From a virus, in IMG/VR virus record IMGVR_UViG_3300011259_000017, positions 1 to 37,221 of that record: a DNA stretch of 37,221 nucleotides, one strand, 5' to 3'. The first letter of the stretch is position 1, and each line of letters begins with the position of its first letter. This document shows positions 8,091-15,650 of the stretch, piece after piece. Both the position numbers and the translations under genes were made by a program. The notes under the pieces were generated by a model that saw only the letters and a program-made list of their open reading frames with translations, searched no databases and was not told the DNA's origin.

Positions 8091-9020
8091 TTAAACTGGT
8101 GTTCTTTCGATTACCAGTTCGCTTTCTTCTGTAGCATCATACAACGATTGAAACGGCATACTTAACGTAATTGCACCGTCACCAGATACATCAGGTTGGC
8201 CGCCAGTATACTTGATATTAGGCATATAAAAACGTAACTCGCTCGTATCTTCTGCAACTAAAGTAAACTCTAATGAAGATGCAGTCTCGTTAACGAATTT
8301 ATTTAACATCACCATATCTTCAAAATACACGGTAATTGTGCCAGTTACGTTTGTACGTGCTATTGACTTATCAACAGCGTTTGAGCTACCGACCGCGAAT
8401 AAGGCCTCTATACCATTAGCCAAAGTCATATCAATAGATGTGACGATGCCAATTTCAGAACCGCCTTCTTTAATCACACCGCTGAACGAATCAAACGGGC
8501 ATTGTGAAGACGGTGTGTCGTATGTAGCACCGGCAACCATTGTATTTGTCGGGTCTTGGTCTAGACCTACAAACGAGATTGAGCCTGTAACAAGCGCATT
8601 AGGTGCGATAGATAATGATAATTCATTACATTCAACGCCTGTATAACGTATGCGCTGACTAATATCAGCAAAATAACGCTCAAAAGTAAACGAACGGCGT
8701 GTTGAACCTGTTAGCAATTGGTCAGTACCCGCAATCGGCGCGTCAGTTTCCCACGTGCCACAAGTTACAGCCTCTAACATATCATCAAAGTCACCGTATG
8801 AAAGCTGCAATGAACCGTCACCGCCGACTTGCTTATTCCCCGCGCGGAAACATCGGATATGGCGACCGCCTAATTCTTCGGATTGAATACTGTCTTTGCT
8901 TAACGCTAAAGTAGTACCAGTGTGTCTAAATGGACTAAAAACGGGCGTGGTAGGAGTTGTACCAGTAACCGTTTCTTCTACGTAATATAACGAATGCTCG
9001 CTACCACTTGCTATAGTCAT
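8091..9020 (-). CDS. Major tail tube protein
   Basis: A 309-residue protein with the features of siphovirus tube proteins of the 'Phage_tube_2' kind: N-terminal 'SEHSLYYVEETVTGTTPTTPVFSPFRHTGT', a central 'GDGSLQLSYGDFDDMLEAV' segment, and a C-terminal 'GDGAITLSMPFQSLYD' beta strand. It should polymerise into the inner tail tube. A strong ribosome site (AAGAGG) precedes the ATG, and a stem-loop follows the gene, as expected for an abundant structural protein. It lies just after the tail terminator gene. Assignment is by sequence feel and gene order. Confidence 0.8.
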   Translation of the reverse strand: MTIASGSEHSLYYVEETVTGTTPTTPVFSPFRHTGTTLALSKDSIQSEELGGRHIRCFRAGNKQVGGDGSLQLSYGDFDDMLEAVTCGTWETDAPIAGTDQLLTGSTRRSFTFERYFADISQRIRYTGVECNELSLSIAPNALVTGSISFVGLDQDPTNTMVAGATYDTPSSQCPFDSFSGVIKEGGSEIGIVTSIDMTLANGIEALFAVGSSNAVDKSIARTNVTGTITVYFEDMVMLNKFVNETASSLEFTLVAEDTSELRFYMPNIKYTGGQPDVSGDGAITLSMPFQSLYDATEESELVIERTPV

Positions 9021-9024
9021 GTTA

Positions 9025-9441
9025 TTAACCTCTTGTTAAATATGCTGTATAATTTACTGTTATAATCCAACGATACCAAGCGTCCTCAACTTCGGACGGT
9101 CTACATGGAGCGCTGTTTATTCGTATGTACTGACTGTTATATGCTAACTTCTCACCAGTCTTTAATACTGTTTTAATTTCGCTAACTGCGTTAATTGCAT
9201 CCAGATAAGCGTTTGTCAATTTCGGACAAAACACATCGACCTGCATAACACCAGAAACTTCATTTAATCCACTTGTACCAAGCGTGACGGGTAAATCACC
9301 CATATCTAATATATTGGCACGCAACCAAATCGCATCATTAGGTGTGGTAAATGAAGCGTTAGGCCATTCTATTTCATACCCGGACAAGTTAGCATCAACT
9401 ACACCTTGAATTAACCCTTGATAAATATTAACTATTGTCAT
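9025..9441 (-). CDS. Tail terminator protein
   Basis: A 138-residue protein in the position of lambda gpU, between the gp10-like protein and the tail tube gene. The pattern 'IYQGLIQGVVDAN...IEWPNASFTTPNDAIWLRANIL' and the later 'GVMQVDVFCPKLTNAYLDAINAVSEIKTVL' is that of the DUF4128-like terminator fold, which caps the tube and meets the head connector. Its start overlaps the upstream gene by 14 bases and no clear ribosome site is present, so translation is probably coupled. Confidence 0.7.
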   Translation of the reverse strand: MTIVNIYQGLIQGVVDANLSGYEIEWPNASFTTPNDAIWLRANILDMGDLPVTLGTSGLNEVSGVMQVDVFCPKLTNAYLDAINAVSEIKTVLKTGEKLAYNSQYIRINSAPCRPSEVEDAWYRWIITVNYTAYLTRG

Positions 9442-9790
9442 AATTGAATTTCACTATATTAGCCCATCTAGCTTCAACGATTTTAACCATGCCCGTAGGC
9501 GCTTTTTTAGAATGACCATCTTCTAGCCGCTCAATGTAAGGCAGGTTAGAAAATAATAATATCGAGTTACCAACGTTTGTAACATCAAGTGGTGACACAT
9601 TAAGTATTTTAGCGCCTACTGAATTATTATTAGCTCTACCCATTAACCAACTAGCACGAGCCGCACCTGTTAACACTGGCGTAGCTTGCACAACTTCATT
9701 AAAAGCTTGAGATACAGACTTTCGCCATGTTGTATCAACAATTTCTTCAATGTTGCCAACCGCATTAGATAATTGTGCTGTAAAACTCAT
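9428..9790 (-). CDS. HK97 gp10-like head-tail/tail completion protein
   Basis: A 120-residue protein when started at ATG 9790, which has the strong ribosome site AAGAGGTG. An upstream in-frame start at 9832 has none and would precede the predicted transcript start. The sequence has the gp10-like pattern: a helical N-terminus, then 'QATPVLTGAARASWLMG' and 'LLFSNLPYIERLEDGHSKKAPTGMV', as in proteins that complete the tail or join it to the head. Its own leftward promoter overlaps the divergent box promoter. Confidence 0.75.
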   Translation of the reverse strand: MSFTAQLSNAVGNIEEIVDTTWRKSVSQAFNEVVQATPVLTGAARASWLMGRANNNSVGAKILNVSPLDVTNVGNSILLFSNLPYIERLEDGHSKKAPTGMVKIVEARWANIVKFNYDNS

Positions 9791-9810
9791 TATTAACACC
9801 TCTTTGCGTA

Positions 9811-9839
9811 ATAATAGCACTGGTCGTACCACATAACAA
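9811..9839 (-). promoter_or_regulatory. Leftward promoter for the gp10-like gene
   Basis: Minus strand TTGTTA (9839-9834), 17 bases, TATTAT (9816-9811), with TGC forming an extended -10. The TGGTC box lies in the spacer. The start would be near 9804, 14 bases before the ATG at 9790. Confidence 0.5.
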
Positions 9840-9856
9840 ATTTAAGTATGTATACT
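9819..9856 (+). promoter_or_regulatory. TGGTC-box promoter, cassette 2
   Basis: Box CACTGGTCGTACCACA has TGGTC at 9821; the -10 TATACT is at 9851-9856, 30 bases on. It drives the 175-residue gene at 9887. Confidence 0.6.
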
Positions 9857-9886
9857 GGGTGTTCAATTAATTAATTAGGAATAGTT

Positions 9887-10414
9887 ATGAAAGAAGGCGA
9901 TATATTTAGATGGCAATATAACCATAAAACATTATTAAAAATGAACGATGGTGACAACGGTGGGACTACCTACTGGTGTAAATCTCAAATAGCCATAGTC
10001 AATAAAGATGGGTTACTTTGCGATACATATTGGGGGTATAGCAATTTTGACTCACTAAGATTCAGTAGCGATCAAGTTAAAGAAAAATTAGATTTGAAGT
10101 TTATTGCAAACATTAATGATTTAGTTAAATCAGATATTATTGAGAGAGCTTACTATTTAGATGCTGATTGCGTTGATTTAAATCACCCAAACAGCACAAT
10201 AGGTAATTTCTACATAAGAAAGGGGGCGGTAAAGAACTTAGAAAAAATAAACCGCCTTTTAGATAGAGGCATCAAAAAGGTTGAGAAAGAAATTTCATAC
10301 CAACTATCTCAAATTGAAAGTATGAAATCAGCGAAAAAAGAACTAACAAGTGAATCAAGGTTGCATGTTTTACCAAACGATTTAAACCTTAATGATACTT
10401 GTTGGGATGATTAA
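9887..10414 (+). CDS. Hypothetical protein, cassette 2
   Basis: A 175-residue plus-strand protein, alone between the gp10-like gene and the connector genes. The N-terminal half is beta-rich and aromatic (GDIFRWQYNHKTLLKMNDGD, TYWCKSQIAIV). The C-terminal third is a charged, probably coiled helix (KNLEKINRLLDRGIKKVEKE). There is no signal or membrane segment. Ribosome site AGGA precedes the ATG. The last 4 bases overlap the end of the convergent connector gene, and no clear terminator separates them. No family is recognised. Confidence 0.75.
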   Translation: MKEGDIFRWQYNHKTLLKMNDGDNGGTTYWCKSQIAIVNKDGLLCDTYWGYSNFDSLRFSSDQVKEKLDLKFIANINDLVKSDIIERAYYLDADCVDLNHPNSTIGNFYIRKGAVKNLEKINRLLDRGIKKVEKEISYQLSQIESMKSAKKELTSESRLHVLPNDLNLNDTCWDD

Positions 10415-10770
10415 CCCCTAACCTGAATAACCCACACAGCATTAGCAGGGTCTTGTTCCGCACTAATTACAGTGCAGACTTGACCTTGCACTGTGACTTT
10501 TAAATTGTCAGTACGTGGTGTTAACGTGGTAAATTCTTGCGGTCGAGCTAATAGTTTAAAATCATTAACTTGTATTTGAACTCCATTAAATTGACTCGCA
10601 TTGTAATCTTCAATGATGCAATTAACTGTGTCGGTTATATCTGGGTCGTAAGTACTAGGTGGGGTAAACCCGCCTTTTTTTACAAAGGTGCATGAAACGA
10701 GAAAATCAGCAAATTCATCATTAAATAATTCGTCAGCTAATTCTTGAAACTCTAGTTTAGTTGTTGCCAT
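10411..10770 (-). CDS. Head-tail joining (stopper-type) protein
   Basis: A 119-residue protein directly after the putative adaptor gene and before the gp10-like gene, interrupted only by cassette 2. The N-terminal helix (LEFQELADELFNDEFADFLV), then a 'TVNCIIEDYNASQFNGVQIQVNDFKLLARPQEF' barrel and final 'VCTVISAEQDPANAVWVIQVRG', match the small beta-barrel stopper proteins of siphoviruses, which seal the head after packaging. Assignment is by fold pattern and order. Confidence 0.65.
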   Translation of the reverse strand: MATTKLEFQELADELFNDEFADFLVSCTFVKKGGFTPPSTYDPDITDTVNCIIEDYNASQFNGVQIQVNDFKLLARPQEFTTLTPRTDNLKVTVQGQVCTVISAEQDPANAVWVIQVRG

Positions 10771-11261
10771 TACGCACTAACCAAAGAGCCAAGACCGCTC
10801 GAAGTATAAGTAACATAAGGTGACAATAACCTGTCAATTGCTGTGGTTGGGTATTTAGTTGTATACGTTGCATTCTCTGCATAATCAACCGTTTTGGATA
10901 ACGATGCAACTTTCTTAGATTCGCCAGTAACAGCCCTAGATTCAATGCTAACAGGGTCAACAAATAAGCGCCCCACCAGTGACAAACTAGATGCCTGTAA
11001 CGCTGCACGCTTAATGGTTGAGTTTAACGGCACGCAGTCGGTCGGTATTTGCATTCCTTGGGCGGCGTTTAACTTTGTGCCTTTGAATGTGAAAAACGTA
11101 TCAATGTAATCAACAGACGCGCTAATGATTGCCGCCTGTTTTTGTTCATCGGTATAAACGGTCGTGTCGTTTCTGTCTTCTAAATATGTTGTTAATTCTG
11201 CGACACTAATCAAAGCGTTTGCATTCTCGATGCCTGTGCCGTCTTCCAATACAAATGCCAT
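10770..11261 (-). CDS. Head-tail adaptor protein ('DnaT-like' phage family)
   Basis: A 163-residue protein that starts MAFVLEDGTGIENANALISV and has the all-helical pattern 'TYLEDRNDTTVYTDEQKQAAIISASVDYIDTFFTFKGTKL', ending the conserved part with 'QGMQIPTD'. Phage proteins of this kind are often labelled putative DnaT-like ssDNA-binding proteins, but in morphogenesis blocks they occupy the connector (HK97 gp6-like) position, as here. It probably binds the portal ring. The start touches a leftward promoter overlapping the divergent cassette 3 box. Confidence 0.7.
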   Translation of the reverse strand: MAFVLEDGTGIENANALISVAELTTYLEDRNDTTVYTDEQKQAAIISASVDYIDTFFTFKGTKLNAAQGMQIPTDCVPLNSTIKRAALQASSLSLVGRLFVDPVSIESRAVTGESKKVASLSKTVDYAENATYTTKYPTTAIDRLLSPYVTYTSSGLGSLVSA

Positions 11262-11278
11262 TATTTATTTACCTTTTA

Positions 11279-11317
11279 ACTGGTCATACCACATTATGCT
11301 ATTTTTTGTTGTACTAT
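11279..11317 (+). promoter_or_regulatory. TGGTC-box promoter, cassette 3
   Basis: Box AACTGGTCATACCACA has TGGTC at 11281 and a -10 TACTAT at 11312-11317, 31 bases downstream and preceded by TG. It precedes six small plus-strand genes. Confidence 0.6.
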
Positions 11318-11321
11318 TCAA
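11293..11321 (-). promoter_or_regulatory. Leftward promoter for the adaptor gene
   Basis: Minus strand TTGAAT (11321-11316), 17 bases, CATAAT (11298-11293). The start would fall near 11286, inside the TGGTC box (11281-11291), so a protein bound there should block it. Confidence 0.5.
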
Positions 11322-11348
11322 ATACTGATTAATTTTAAGGTGAATAGT

Positions 11349-11648
11349 ATGAGTGATGGAGATTATATAGTAATAGACACAGCCGACAGAGTTTTGAACT
11401 TTCATGGTGAAAAAATAGGTGCTGTAATAACAAAAATGGAAGTTAACGATGGTCTTTACGGATCAAGAACTTCCAGTTTAACTATTGAGTTAACATGTGT
11501 AGATGAAATGGCTGATGACGTGTTTGATTTTGTAGACGTTAAACTGCAAGAGGCTTATGAATTATCACGCGTTAAGTCAACTTATTACTTGCTTGTCGGC
11601 TCAGCAAGTTTAATAGCTGGTTTAGCTTTTGGTTTATTAATTAAATAG
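11349..11648 (+). CDS. Small tail-anchored membrane protein, cassette 3
   Basis: A 99-residue protein from ATG 11349, preferred over GTG 11340 because AAGGTG lies about 7 bases upstream of the ATG. The soluble N-terminal part (MSDGDYIVIDTADRVL) carries acidic patches (DEMADDVFDFVD). Residues 78-99 form one hydrophobic helix (YYLLVGSASLIAGLAFGLLI) ending at the C-terminus, so it is probably anchored in the inner membrane with the N-terminus in the cytoplasm. First gene of cassette 3. No family recognised. Confidence 0.75.
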   Translation: MSDGDYIVIDTADRVLNFHGEKIGAVITKMEVNDGLYGSRTSSLTIELTCVDEMADDVFDFVDVKLQEAYELSRVKSTYYLLVGSASLIAGLAFGLLIK

Positions 11649-11656
11649 GGATTGTT

Positions 11657-11809
11657 ATGAACAAAGCAGAAATAATGAAAGAGTTTAGAGAGAAGCAATC
11701 AGTAATATCTTTAAGTTATTATAGCGATGAAAAGAAATTCAAAGCAACAAAGCAATTAGTTATTGATACAGAATTAAAACTAAAGGAGTTAAAAGAAAAT
11801 GACAAGTAA
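11657..11809 (+). CDS. Small charged protein, cassette 3
   Basis: A 50-residue, Lys/Glu-rich, helical protein (MNKAEIMKEFREKQSVISLS start), 8 bases after the previous stop, with TAGGGA as ribosome site. Its end overlaps the next gene by 11 bases, an operon-like arrangement. No family recognised. Confidence 0.6.
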   Translation: MNKAEIMKEFREKQSVISLSYYSDEKKFKATKQLVIDTELKLKELKENDK

Positions 11810-12056
11810 AAAACGGCCAACAGAAATAGAGTCGCATAAAGCTAAAGTTGTTAATGCGTCTAATTGTTATACTGGTTATTCTGCTGCGTTTGATACTTCA
11901 TTTGGTGAGGTTATTGTAACATCTAACAGTATTAAGGCGTTACATGGTGTTGCGTATAGTCTTATGGGGTTTAGATTTGAGTTAGACGAAAGCAAGGTGC
12001 AAAAAGTTGCTATTTTTGACCATAATAAAATTGAGGTGGAAAATGAAAACAGTTAA
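11799..12056 (+). CDS. Hypothetical protein, cassette 3
   Basis: An 85-residue protein preceded by a strong ribosome site (AAAGGAG, 9 bases before ATG) that lies inside the previous gene. Mixed alpha/beta composition with 'AAFDTSFGEVIVTSNSIKALHG' in the middle. No membrane segment. Overlaps both neighbours, so it is translated from the same cassette mRNA. Function unknown. Confidence 0.7.
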   Translation: MTSKKRPTEIESHKAKVVNASNCYTGYSAAFDTSFGEVIVTSNSIKALHGVAYSLMGFRFELDESKVQKVAIFDHNKIEVENENS

Positions 12057-12801
12057 AGATGTTTATGATAAGTATAAAGAGTGGCCTGAGACGCACAATG
12101 GTGAATGGTGGATTGGTATTGGGGTTTGTTCACAAGGTAATATACGCCCTTATCAAAATAACAGTACGATATCTAACGAGAATAACGGCTGTTACAAAAT
12201 ATGCACCCGCGAACAATACGAGCAATATAAAGCTGAGCAGGAGAATAAAAACATGAAAGCAAGTTGGTATGATTATGATAAAGGTGAGGCGGTTAGTTTA
12301 CCGCCTGTAAATACAGAGTGTTTGGTGTTTAATCATGATTTAGGTAAGTCTGCTGAGTGGGAAAAATGCACAATTCTTTTCATTGGGGATTTTAAATGTG
12401 TTTATACAAGTGAGTCATGCAAAGAGCGTGTAGGTGATATTGATACTATAGGTAAACTCGAATTCCGCCCACTAGACCACGACAAGTACAAGGTTAAAGC
12501 TGCACCTATGGATTGGTTGGTTGGCAGTGGTATTGATTGTGAGTTTAGCAACGACGGCGTTAATTGGCATGTGAGCCTGCTTGATGATACTAGAGGGTTA
12601 GAGTATTGTGATTTTGTAAAGTTAAATTGGAAACAATGCCGCCCACGCATGAATCACAAGCATGTTTTGACGCAAGAGCAATATTCTTTAATACCGCATG
12701 AGTTTAAAGACAACACATATATAACCAAATACGGTGATTGCATAGTCGAATTCACAGGTTTAAAAGATGGTTACAAATTCGCGCATGATGTGGAGTGGTG
12801 A
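12043..12801 (+). CDS. Hypothetical protein, cassette 3
   Basis: A 252-residue protein from ATG 12043, chosen because GAGGTGGA precedes it; an upstream in-frame TTG at 12007 has no such site. It is rich in Trp, Tyr, Cys and Asp. Two similar segments end in an 'EQY' helix, TREQYEQYKAEQENKN and LTQEQYSLIPHEFKDN, each after a 'Y/HK..' stretch, which hints at an internal duplication. The centre contains 'DWLVGSGIDCEFSNDGVNWH'. No catalytic motif is recognised. It is the largest gene of this cassette. Confidence 0.7.
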   Translation: MKTVKDVYDKYKEWPETHNGEWWIGIGVCSQGNIRPYQNNSTISNENNGCYKICTREQYEQYKAEQENKNMKASWYDYDKGEAVSLPPVNTECLVFNHDLGKSAEWEKCTILFIGDFKCVYTSESCKERVGDIDTIGKLEFRPLDHDKYKVKAAPMDWLVGSGIDCEFSNDGVNWHVSLLDDTRGLEYCDFVKLNWKQCRPRMNHKHVLTQEQYSLIPHEFKDNTYITKYGDCIVEFTGLKDGYKFAHDVEW

Positions 12802-12804
12802 GAA

Positions 12805-12951
12805 ATGGAAGAAAGTAAAGAGCTAGTCAGAGCATGGCTAGATGAAGAAAAACATGGCGCAGATAGGGCGCAAGAGTTAATTTATTTTAGCGATGAATTG
12901 ATTGAGTTTTATAACTGGCTTGTTTGTAAGAAAATTGATGAGTTGGAGTGA
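12805..12951 (+). CDS. Small hypothetical protein, cassette 3
   Basis: A 48-residue acidic helical protein (MEESKELVRAWLDEEKHGAD start) beginning 3 bases after the previous stop, with GGTGAG as ribosome site. Its TGA overlaps the next ATG (TGATG). No family recognised. Confidence 0.6.
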   Translation: MEESKELVRAWLDEEKHGADRAQELIYFSDELIEFYNWLVCKKIDELE

Positions 12952-13067
12952 TGAGAGATTTAGCGAAAGTGATAGCATTTGCAATATGTATGTATTGCGG
13001 TTTTCAATATGATAGTGGATGGGCGTTTTTCGGCGCTGTACTGTTGTTTTTAAACCTATGTGACTAA
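12951..13067 (+). CDS. Small membrane peptide, last gene of cassette 3
   Basis: A 38-residue peptide coupled to the previous gene by TGATG. It has two short hydrophobic stretches (VIAFAICMYCGF and WAFFGAVLLFLNL) around a polar turn, so it may be a membrane hairpin. A terminator starts 10 bases after the stop. Function unknown; size makes this less certain than its neighbours. Confidence 0.5.
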   Translation: MRDLAKVIAFAICMYCGFQYDSGWAFFGAVLLFLNLCD

Positions 13068-13073
13068 CTAAAC

Positions 13074-13099
13074 AAAACCGCCAATTAAGGCGGTTTTTT
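13074..13099. terminator. Intrinsic terminator between convergent genes
   Basis: CCGCC (13078-13082), loop AATTAA, GGCGG (13089-13093), then six T on the plus strand; the minus strand also has T residues after the hairpin. It ends cassette 3 and probably also the leftward Ig-protein transcript. Confidence 0.8.
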
Positions 13100-13475
13100 A
13101 TAATGCAACTACAAATGACGTGCTAAATGCCAACGTAAACCCAAACTTGTTTTTACACTTAACAACACATCTAACAGTTTGACCAACCCAAGCAACTAAC
13201 AATAACAATGTTGCAGTTGTTGCCGCCGGTATATCAACACCGTCAAGCTGCCATTGATATTCAAACGTAGTTGGTGCGTTAGATTCCCATTCGCCGTTAT
13301 CGGTTGTAGCTTCCTCTGTAGGCGCTGTACTACCCGAAACGGTCGGTTGCACAACATTAATAGGAGCAACATTAAACTGCCTATGTTTGTACTGCTGAAT
13401 CCTAAAAAAGTGATCGCGCGTTAGCTTTGAACTTCGCTTTAAACTTCCAGTTGGATTATTCTTCCAAATAGTCAT
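13098..13475 (-). CDS. Ig-like domain protein of the head module
   Basis: A 125-residue protein whose C-terminal 80 residues look like an immunoglobulin-type fold: 'TTFEYQWQLDGVDIPAATTATLLL', then 'GQTVRCVVKCKNKFG', the typical W...C pattern of bacterial and phage Ig-like domains. The N-terminal 40 residues are basic. It is encoded right after the major capsid gene and a 43-residue gene, so a capsid decoration or surface-adhesion role is plausible. Decoration is inference from domain type and place. Confidence 0.65.
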   Translation of the reverse strand: MTIWKNNPTGSLKRSSKLTRDHFFRIQQYKHRQFNVAPINVVQPTVSGSTAPTEEATTDNGEWESNAPTTFEYQWQLDGVDIPAATTATLLLLVAWVGQTVRCVVKCKNKFGFTLAFSTSFVVAL

Positions 13476-13479
13476 ATAT

Positions 13480-13502
13480 AAAAATAAAGCGGGTTACCCC
13501 GC
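13480..13502 (-). terminator. Hairpin between the 43-residue gene and the Ig-like gene
   Basis: Leftward RNA GCGGG-GTAA-CCCGC (13502-13489), followed by TTTATTTTTATA. The short stem and mixed T tract suggest a partial terminator that lowers expression of the Ig-like gene. Confidence 0.6.
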
Positions 13503-13508
13503 CTTATC

Positions 13509-13640
13509 CTATTTTGATGCTTTATCTTTGGCGGCTTTTAATTCCGCTTTTTTCTGCTCGCGTAATATGCGGGCGTGTGTTTTCGGGTCAACTAGTGAGC
13601 CGGGAACTAAACCATCTTTGTTTGTTTTTACTTCTGACAT
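13509..13640 (-). CDS. Small conserved-looking head-module protein
   Basis: A 43-residue protein, MSEVKTNKDGLVPGSLVDPK then 'THARILREQKKAELKAAKDKASK', with a flexible N-terminal half and a strongly basic/charged helix. It is flanked on both sides by hairpins and follows the capsid gene. Similar very short, charged proteins follow capsid genes in other phages, but no function is known. AAAGAGGA precedes the ATG. Confidence 0.65.
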   Translation of the reverse strand: MSEVKTNKDGLVPGSLVDPKTHARILREQKKAELKAAKDKASK

Positions 13641-13659
13641 TTTACTAATCCTCTTTCAA

Positions 13660-13684
13660 GAAATAAGCGGGGTGTTAACCCCGC
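13660..13684 (-). terminator. Hairpin after the major capsid gene
   Basis: Leftward RNA GCGGGG (13684-13679), loop TTAACA, CCCCGC (13672-13667), then TTATTTCTT. It sits 7 bases past the capsid stop and probably terminates part of the transcripts so that capsid mRNA exceeds downstream mRNA. Confidence 0.7.
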
Positions 13685-13690
13685 ATCAAA

Positions 13691-14704
13691 TTACCCATTG
13701 GTGACGAGAAATGCGATCCCAATATTTTCCCTTTCAAATACACGAGTCCAGTTGGCAGCAAGCGCACACTCTGCAACAGTTGGAGAGTCACCAGTAACAG
13801 TAGTTTCATTCCATTTGTAACCTTCTGGATGAATTAACCACTGTTTACGCTCTACAAGTGTTTCAATACCTGCACCGTCACCCGCTAATTCGTCATATTC
13901 AACTGCAACAGGACGTTTAGCCATCGCTTCACCGTAACCGAACACACCCGCTTTATATAAGACAGACACGTAACGGAAACCAGAAGTTGTACCCGCGATT
14001 ACTGGCATTTTCTTATCTTCAACAACTCGCAAGCCGTTGTAAGTAGGAATTTGCACGCCAGTTTCTGAGTCTTGAATATACACAATTTGATTTTCTAAAA
14101 TCATCTTAGTGTAAACAACAGGATGGACTGCAATTAGTGATAACTCGTCTGCTGATTCGCCCATTGTCGCACGAGCTGCAACAAACGCCTCAAAGCTGAA
14201 TTTATTGGTATCGTCAACGCCAACAGTAGTTTCTAACGAGATATCATAAATCATGTCGTCATCGTTAGCTTCATTTTCAAGGAATATACCGGTAGTAATT
14301 GCTTGAATACGAGCTTCAAAACGATTGTCCCAGTATCGCGCTGTTTTAGATTGAATTTCCATCATTGGGTCTTCTGTGCCTAAAACCTCTGCAACTAGGT
14401 TAGCTGTTTGCCATGCGTTATTAATATGAACATTACGAGCGACCATTTTGCCAGTTGAGATTTTATCAGGCGTTGCAGACGATGCAGGATCGTCTGAGCT
14501 GATATTTTCTGAACTGTACGCAAGGTCTTTCCAGTAAGGAATTGATGTAATATCACCTTCACCCGCCGCACGTTGGTTTAGTAATGCGTTTGTTACTGCC
14601 ACACCAGATGCAACGAAAGCGTTACGGTCTGGGTGGTTTTCGCGCATATATGACGCATATACATCTGGGTCAAATTGCACATCTGTTAATTGAGTAGTAG
14701 CCAT
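13691..14704 (-). CDS. Major capsid protein
   Basis: A 337-residue protein located after the scaffold gene and before a strong hairpin, as expected for the capsid subunit. It begins with a 'LTDVQFDPDVYASYMRENHPDRNAFVASG' N-arm, then 'AGEGDITSIPYWKDL' and 'KMVARNVHINNAWQTANLVAEVLGTEDPM', and near the end 'KRPVAVEYD' and 'ETLVERKQWLIHPEGYKW'. This is the pattern of HK97-fold coat proteins of the gp13-like kind, in which no propeptide is removed. Strong ribosome site AAGAGG. No N-terminal scaffold segment is fused to it. Confidence 0.85.
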   Translation of the reverse strand: MATTQLTDVQFDPDVYASYMRENHPDRNAFVASGVAVTNALLNQRAAGEGDITSIPYWKDLAYSSENISSDDPASSATPDKISTGKMVARNVHINNAWQTANLVAEVLGTEDPMMEIQSKTARYWDNRFEARIQAITTGIFLENEANDDDMIYDISLETTVGVDDTNKFSFEAFVAARATMGESADELSLIAVHPVVYTKMILENQIVYIQDSETGVQIPTYNGLRVVEDKKMPVIAGTTSGFRYVSVLYKAGVFGYGEAMAKRPVAVEYDELAGDGAGIETLVERKQWLIHPEGYKWNETTVTGDSPTVAECALAANWTRVFERENIGIAFLVTNG

Positions 14705-14717
14705 TTTTATTGCCTCT

Positions 14718-15431
14718 TTACGTTAAATTAAATGCTTTCTTAAATCCAACAGGGTCGCGCTTCTTAAATTCGATACGCTCCGCCGATGTCATTGATTTAG
14801 GGTCTTTATCCGAGGCACGGCCTTGATTCGATCCTTTTGCGTTACCGCCGCCACTTGTTACGATGTCGGCTTTTATTAAAGACTGAAATAAAACGTGGTC
14901 ATTAATCCACTTTTCAAAATCAGCGCTATTTTGTGACGTGGCACTGCCGTTGTCATCCAAATATGTTACTTCGTCAGTTTCTGCGTCCACTTCAAGAAAA
15001 TCAGAAACCAACCGAACGAATGCAGCTTCACCGCCCTTTTTAGCGTATTTAGCTGATAGAGTTGCGGCAATAGCTTTCTTTTGCTTTGCTGCTAACTTCT
15101 TCATTCGCTCTTTAAATTCGTTCTTTGTTTCTTCTTCGCGGCGTTGAGCGTCTGCAATTTGCTGTTTTAGTCGAGTCTCAACTTCTTCGGTGTTACCCTC
15201 TGCTTTAGCTTTGTCATAAGCCTCTTGCTTTGCCGCGTTAATTCTTTCTTGTTCAGCTTCTTTGTAATCCTGCAATTCTTGAGCGGTAGTTCTAAACTTT
15301 CCGTCTAACTCGTTTGCAGTTTGTTTAACTTTTAATAAACCTGCATGTTTATATACATCCCCAACTTTTGTATAGTCGGATTTAATAAACTCTGGCAGTT
15401 CATCATATTGTTCTTGCGTTAGTTCTGACAT
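14718..15431 (-). CDS. Capsid scaffold protein
   Basis: A 237-residue protein from ATG 15431 (MSELTQEQYDELPEFIKSDY). An ATG at 15479 in the same frame is rejected because the predicted transcript starts near 15482 and that codon lacks a ribosome site. The middle (about 55-120) is a long charged coiled coil rich in Glu, Lys and Gln, as in scaffolds, and the C-terminal part ends in a basic 'AERIEFKKRDPVGFKKAFNLT' motif that could bind the capsid. It lies between portal and capsid genes, the classical place. It should guide prohead assembly and leave before maturation. Confidence 0.8.
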   Translation of the reverse strand: MSELTQEQYDELPEFIKSDYTKVGDVYKHAGLLKVKQTANELDGKFRTTAQELQDYKEAEQERINAAKQEAYDKAKAEGNTEEVETRLKQQIADAQRREEETKNEFKERMKKLAAKQKKAIAATLSAKYAKKGGEAAFVRLVSDFLEVDAETDEVTYLDDNGSATSQNSADFEKWINDHVLFQSLIKADIVTSGGGNAKGSNQGRASDKDPKSMTSAERIEFKKRDPVGFKKAFNLT

Positions 15432-15488
15432 CTGGCACGGCCTTATATCGTTAGTTGTAATCACACTCACTGAGCGCATCCTTTAGTA

Positions 15489-15517
15489 ATGTTAACTGGT
15501 CAGACCACACGTGTCAA
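15489..15517 (-). promoter_or_regulatory. Leftward promoter for scaffold and capsid genes
   Basis: Minus strand TTGACA (15517-15512, perfect -35), 17 bases, TAACAT (15494-15489). The TGGTC box lies in the spacer. Best leftward promoter in the structural block. Confidence 0.6.
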
Positions 15518-15531
15518 ATTTATGTTATCTA
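15495..15531 (+). promoter_or_regulatory. TGGTC-box promoter, cassette 4
   Basis: Perfect box AACTGGTCAGACCAC with TGGTC at 15497. The best extended -10 is TGTTATCTA, TATCTA at 15526, 29 bases downstream, slightly shorter than elsewhere. A consensus TATAAT at 15575-15580 may be a second start. Confidence 0.5.
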
Positions 15532-15586
15532 GGTGCAAACAAATTAATTTAAAATAAATATTAAATAATACTTGTATAATATAATT

Positions 15587-15645
15587 GGCGTGTATATTAT
15601 TAACTCACTGGTTAGGCAATAACGCTTACCTAAACGCCTTGGAGG
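15587..15645 (+). promoter_or_regulatory. Structured leader of cassette 4 with a motif shared with 30973-30993
   Basis: GGCGT (15587-15591) can pair with ACGCC (15634-15638) and TTAGG (15612-15616) with CCTAA (15629-15633), just before the ribosome site TTGGAGG. The loop holds GGTTAGGCAATAACGCTTA (15610-15628), nearly identical to the leader of the gene at 30955 on the other strand. Confidence 0.45.
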
Positions 15646-15650
15646 CTGCT

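Noticed and set aside
10757-11008. Minus-strand frame of 83 codons
   Set aside because: Overlaps the adaptor gene completely in another frame, is Leu-rich by frame shift and lacks a ribosome site.
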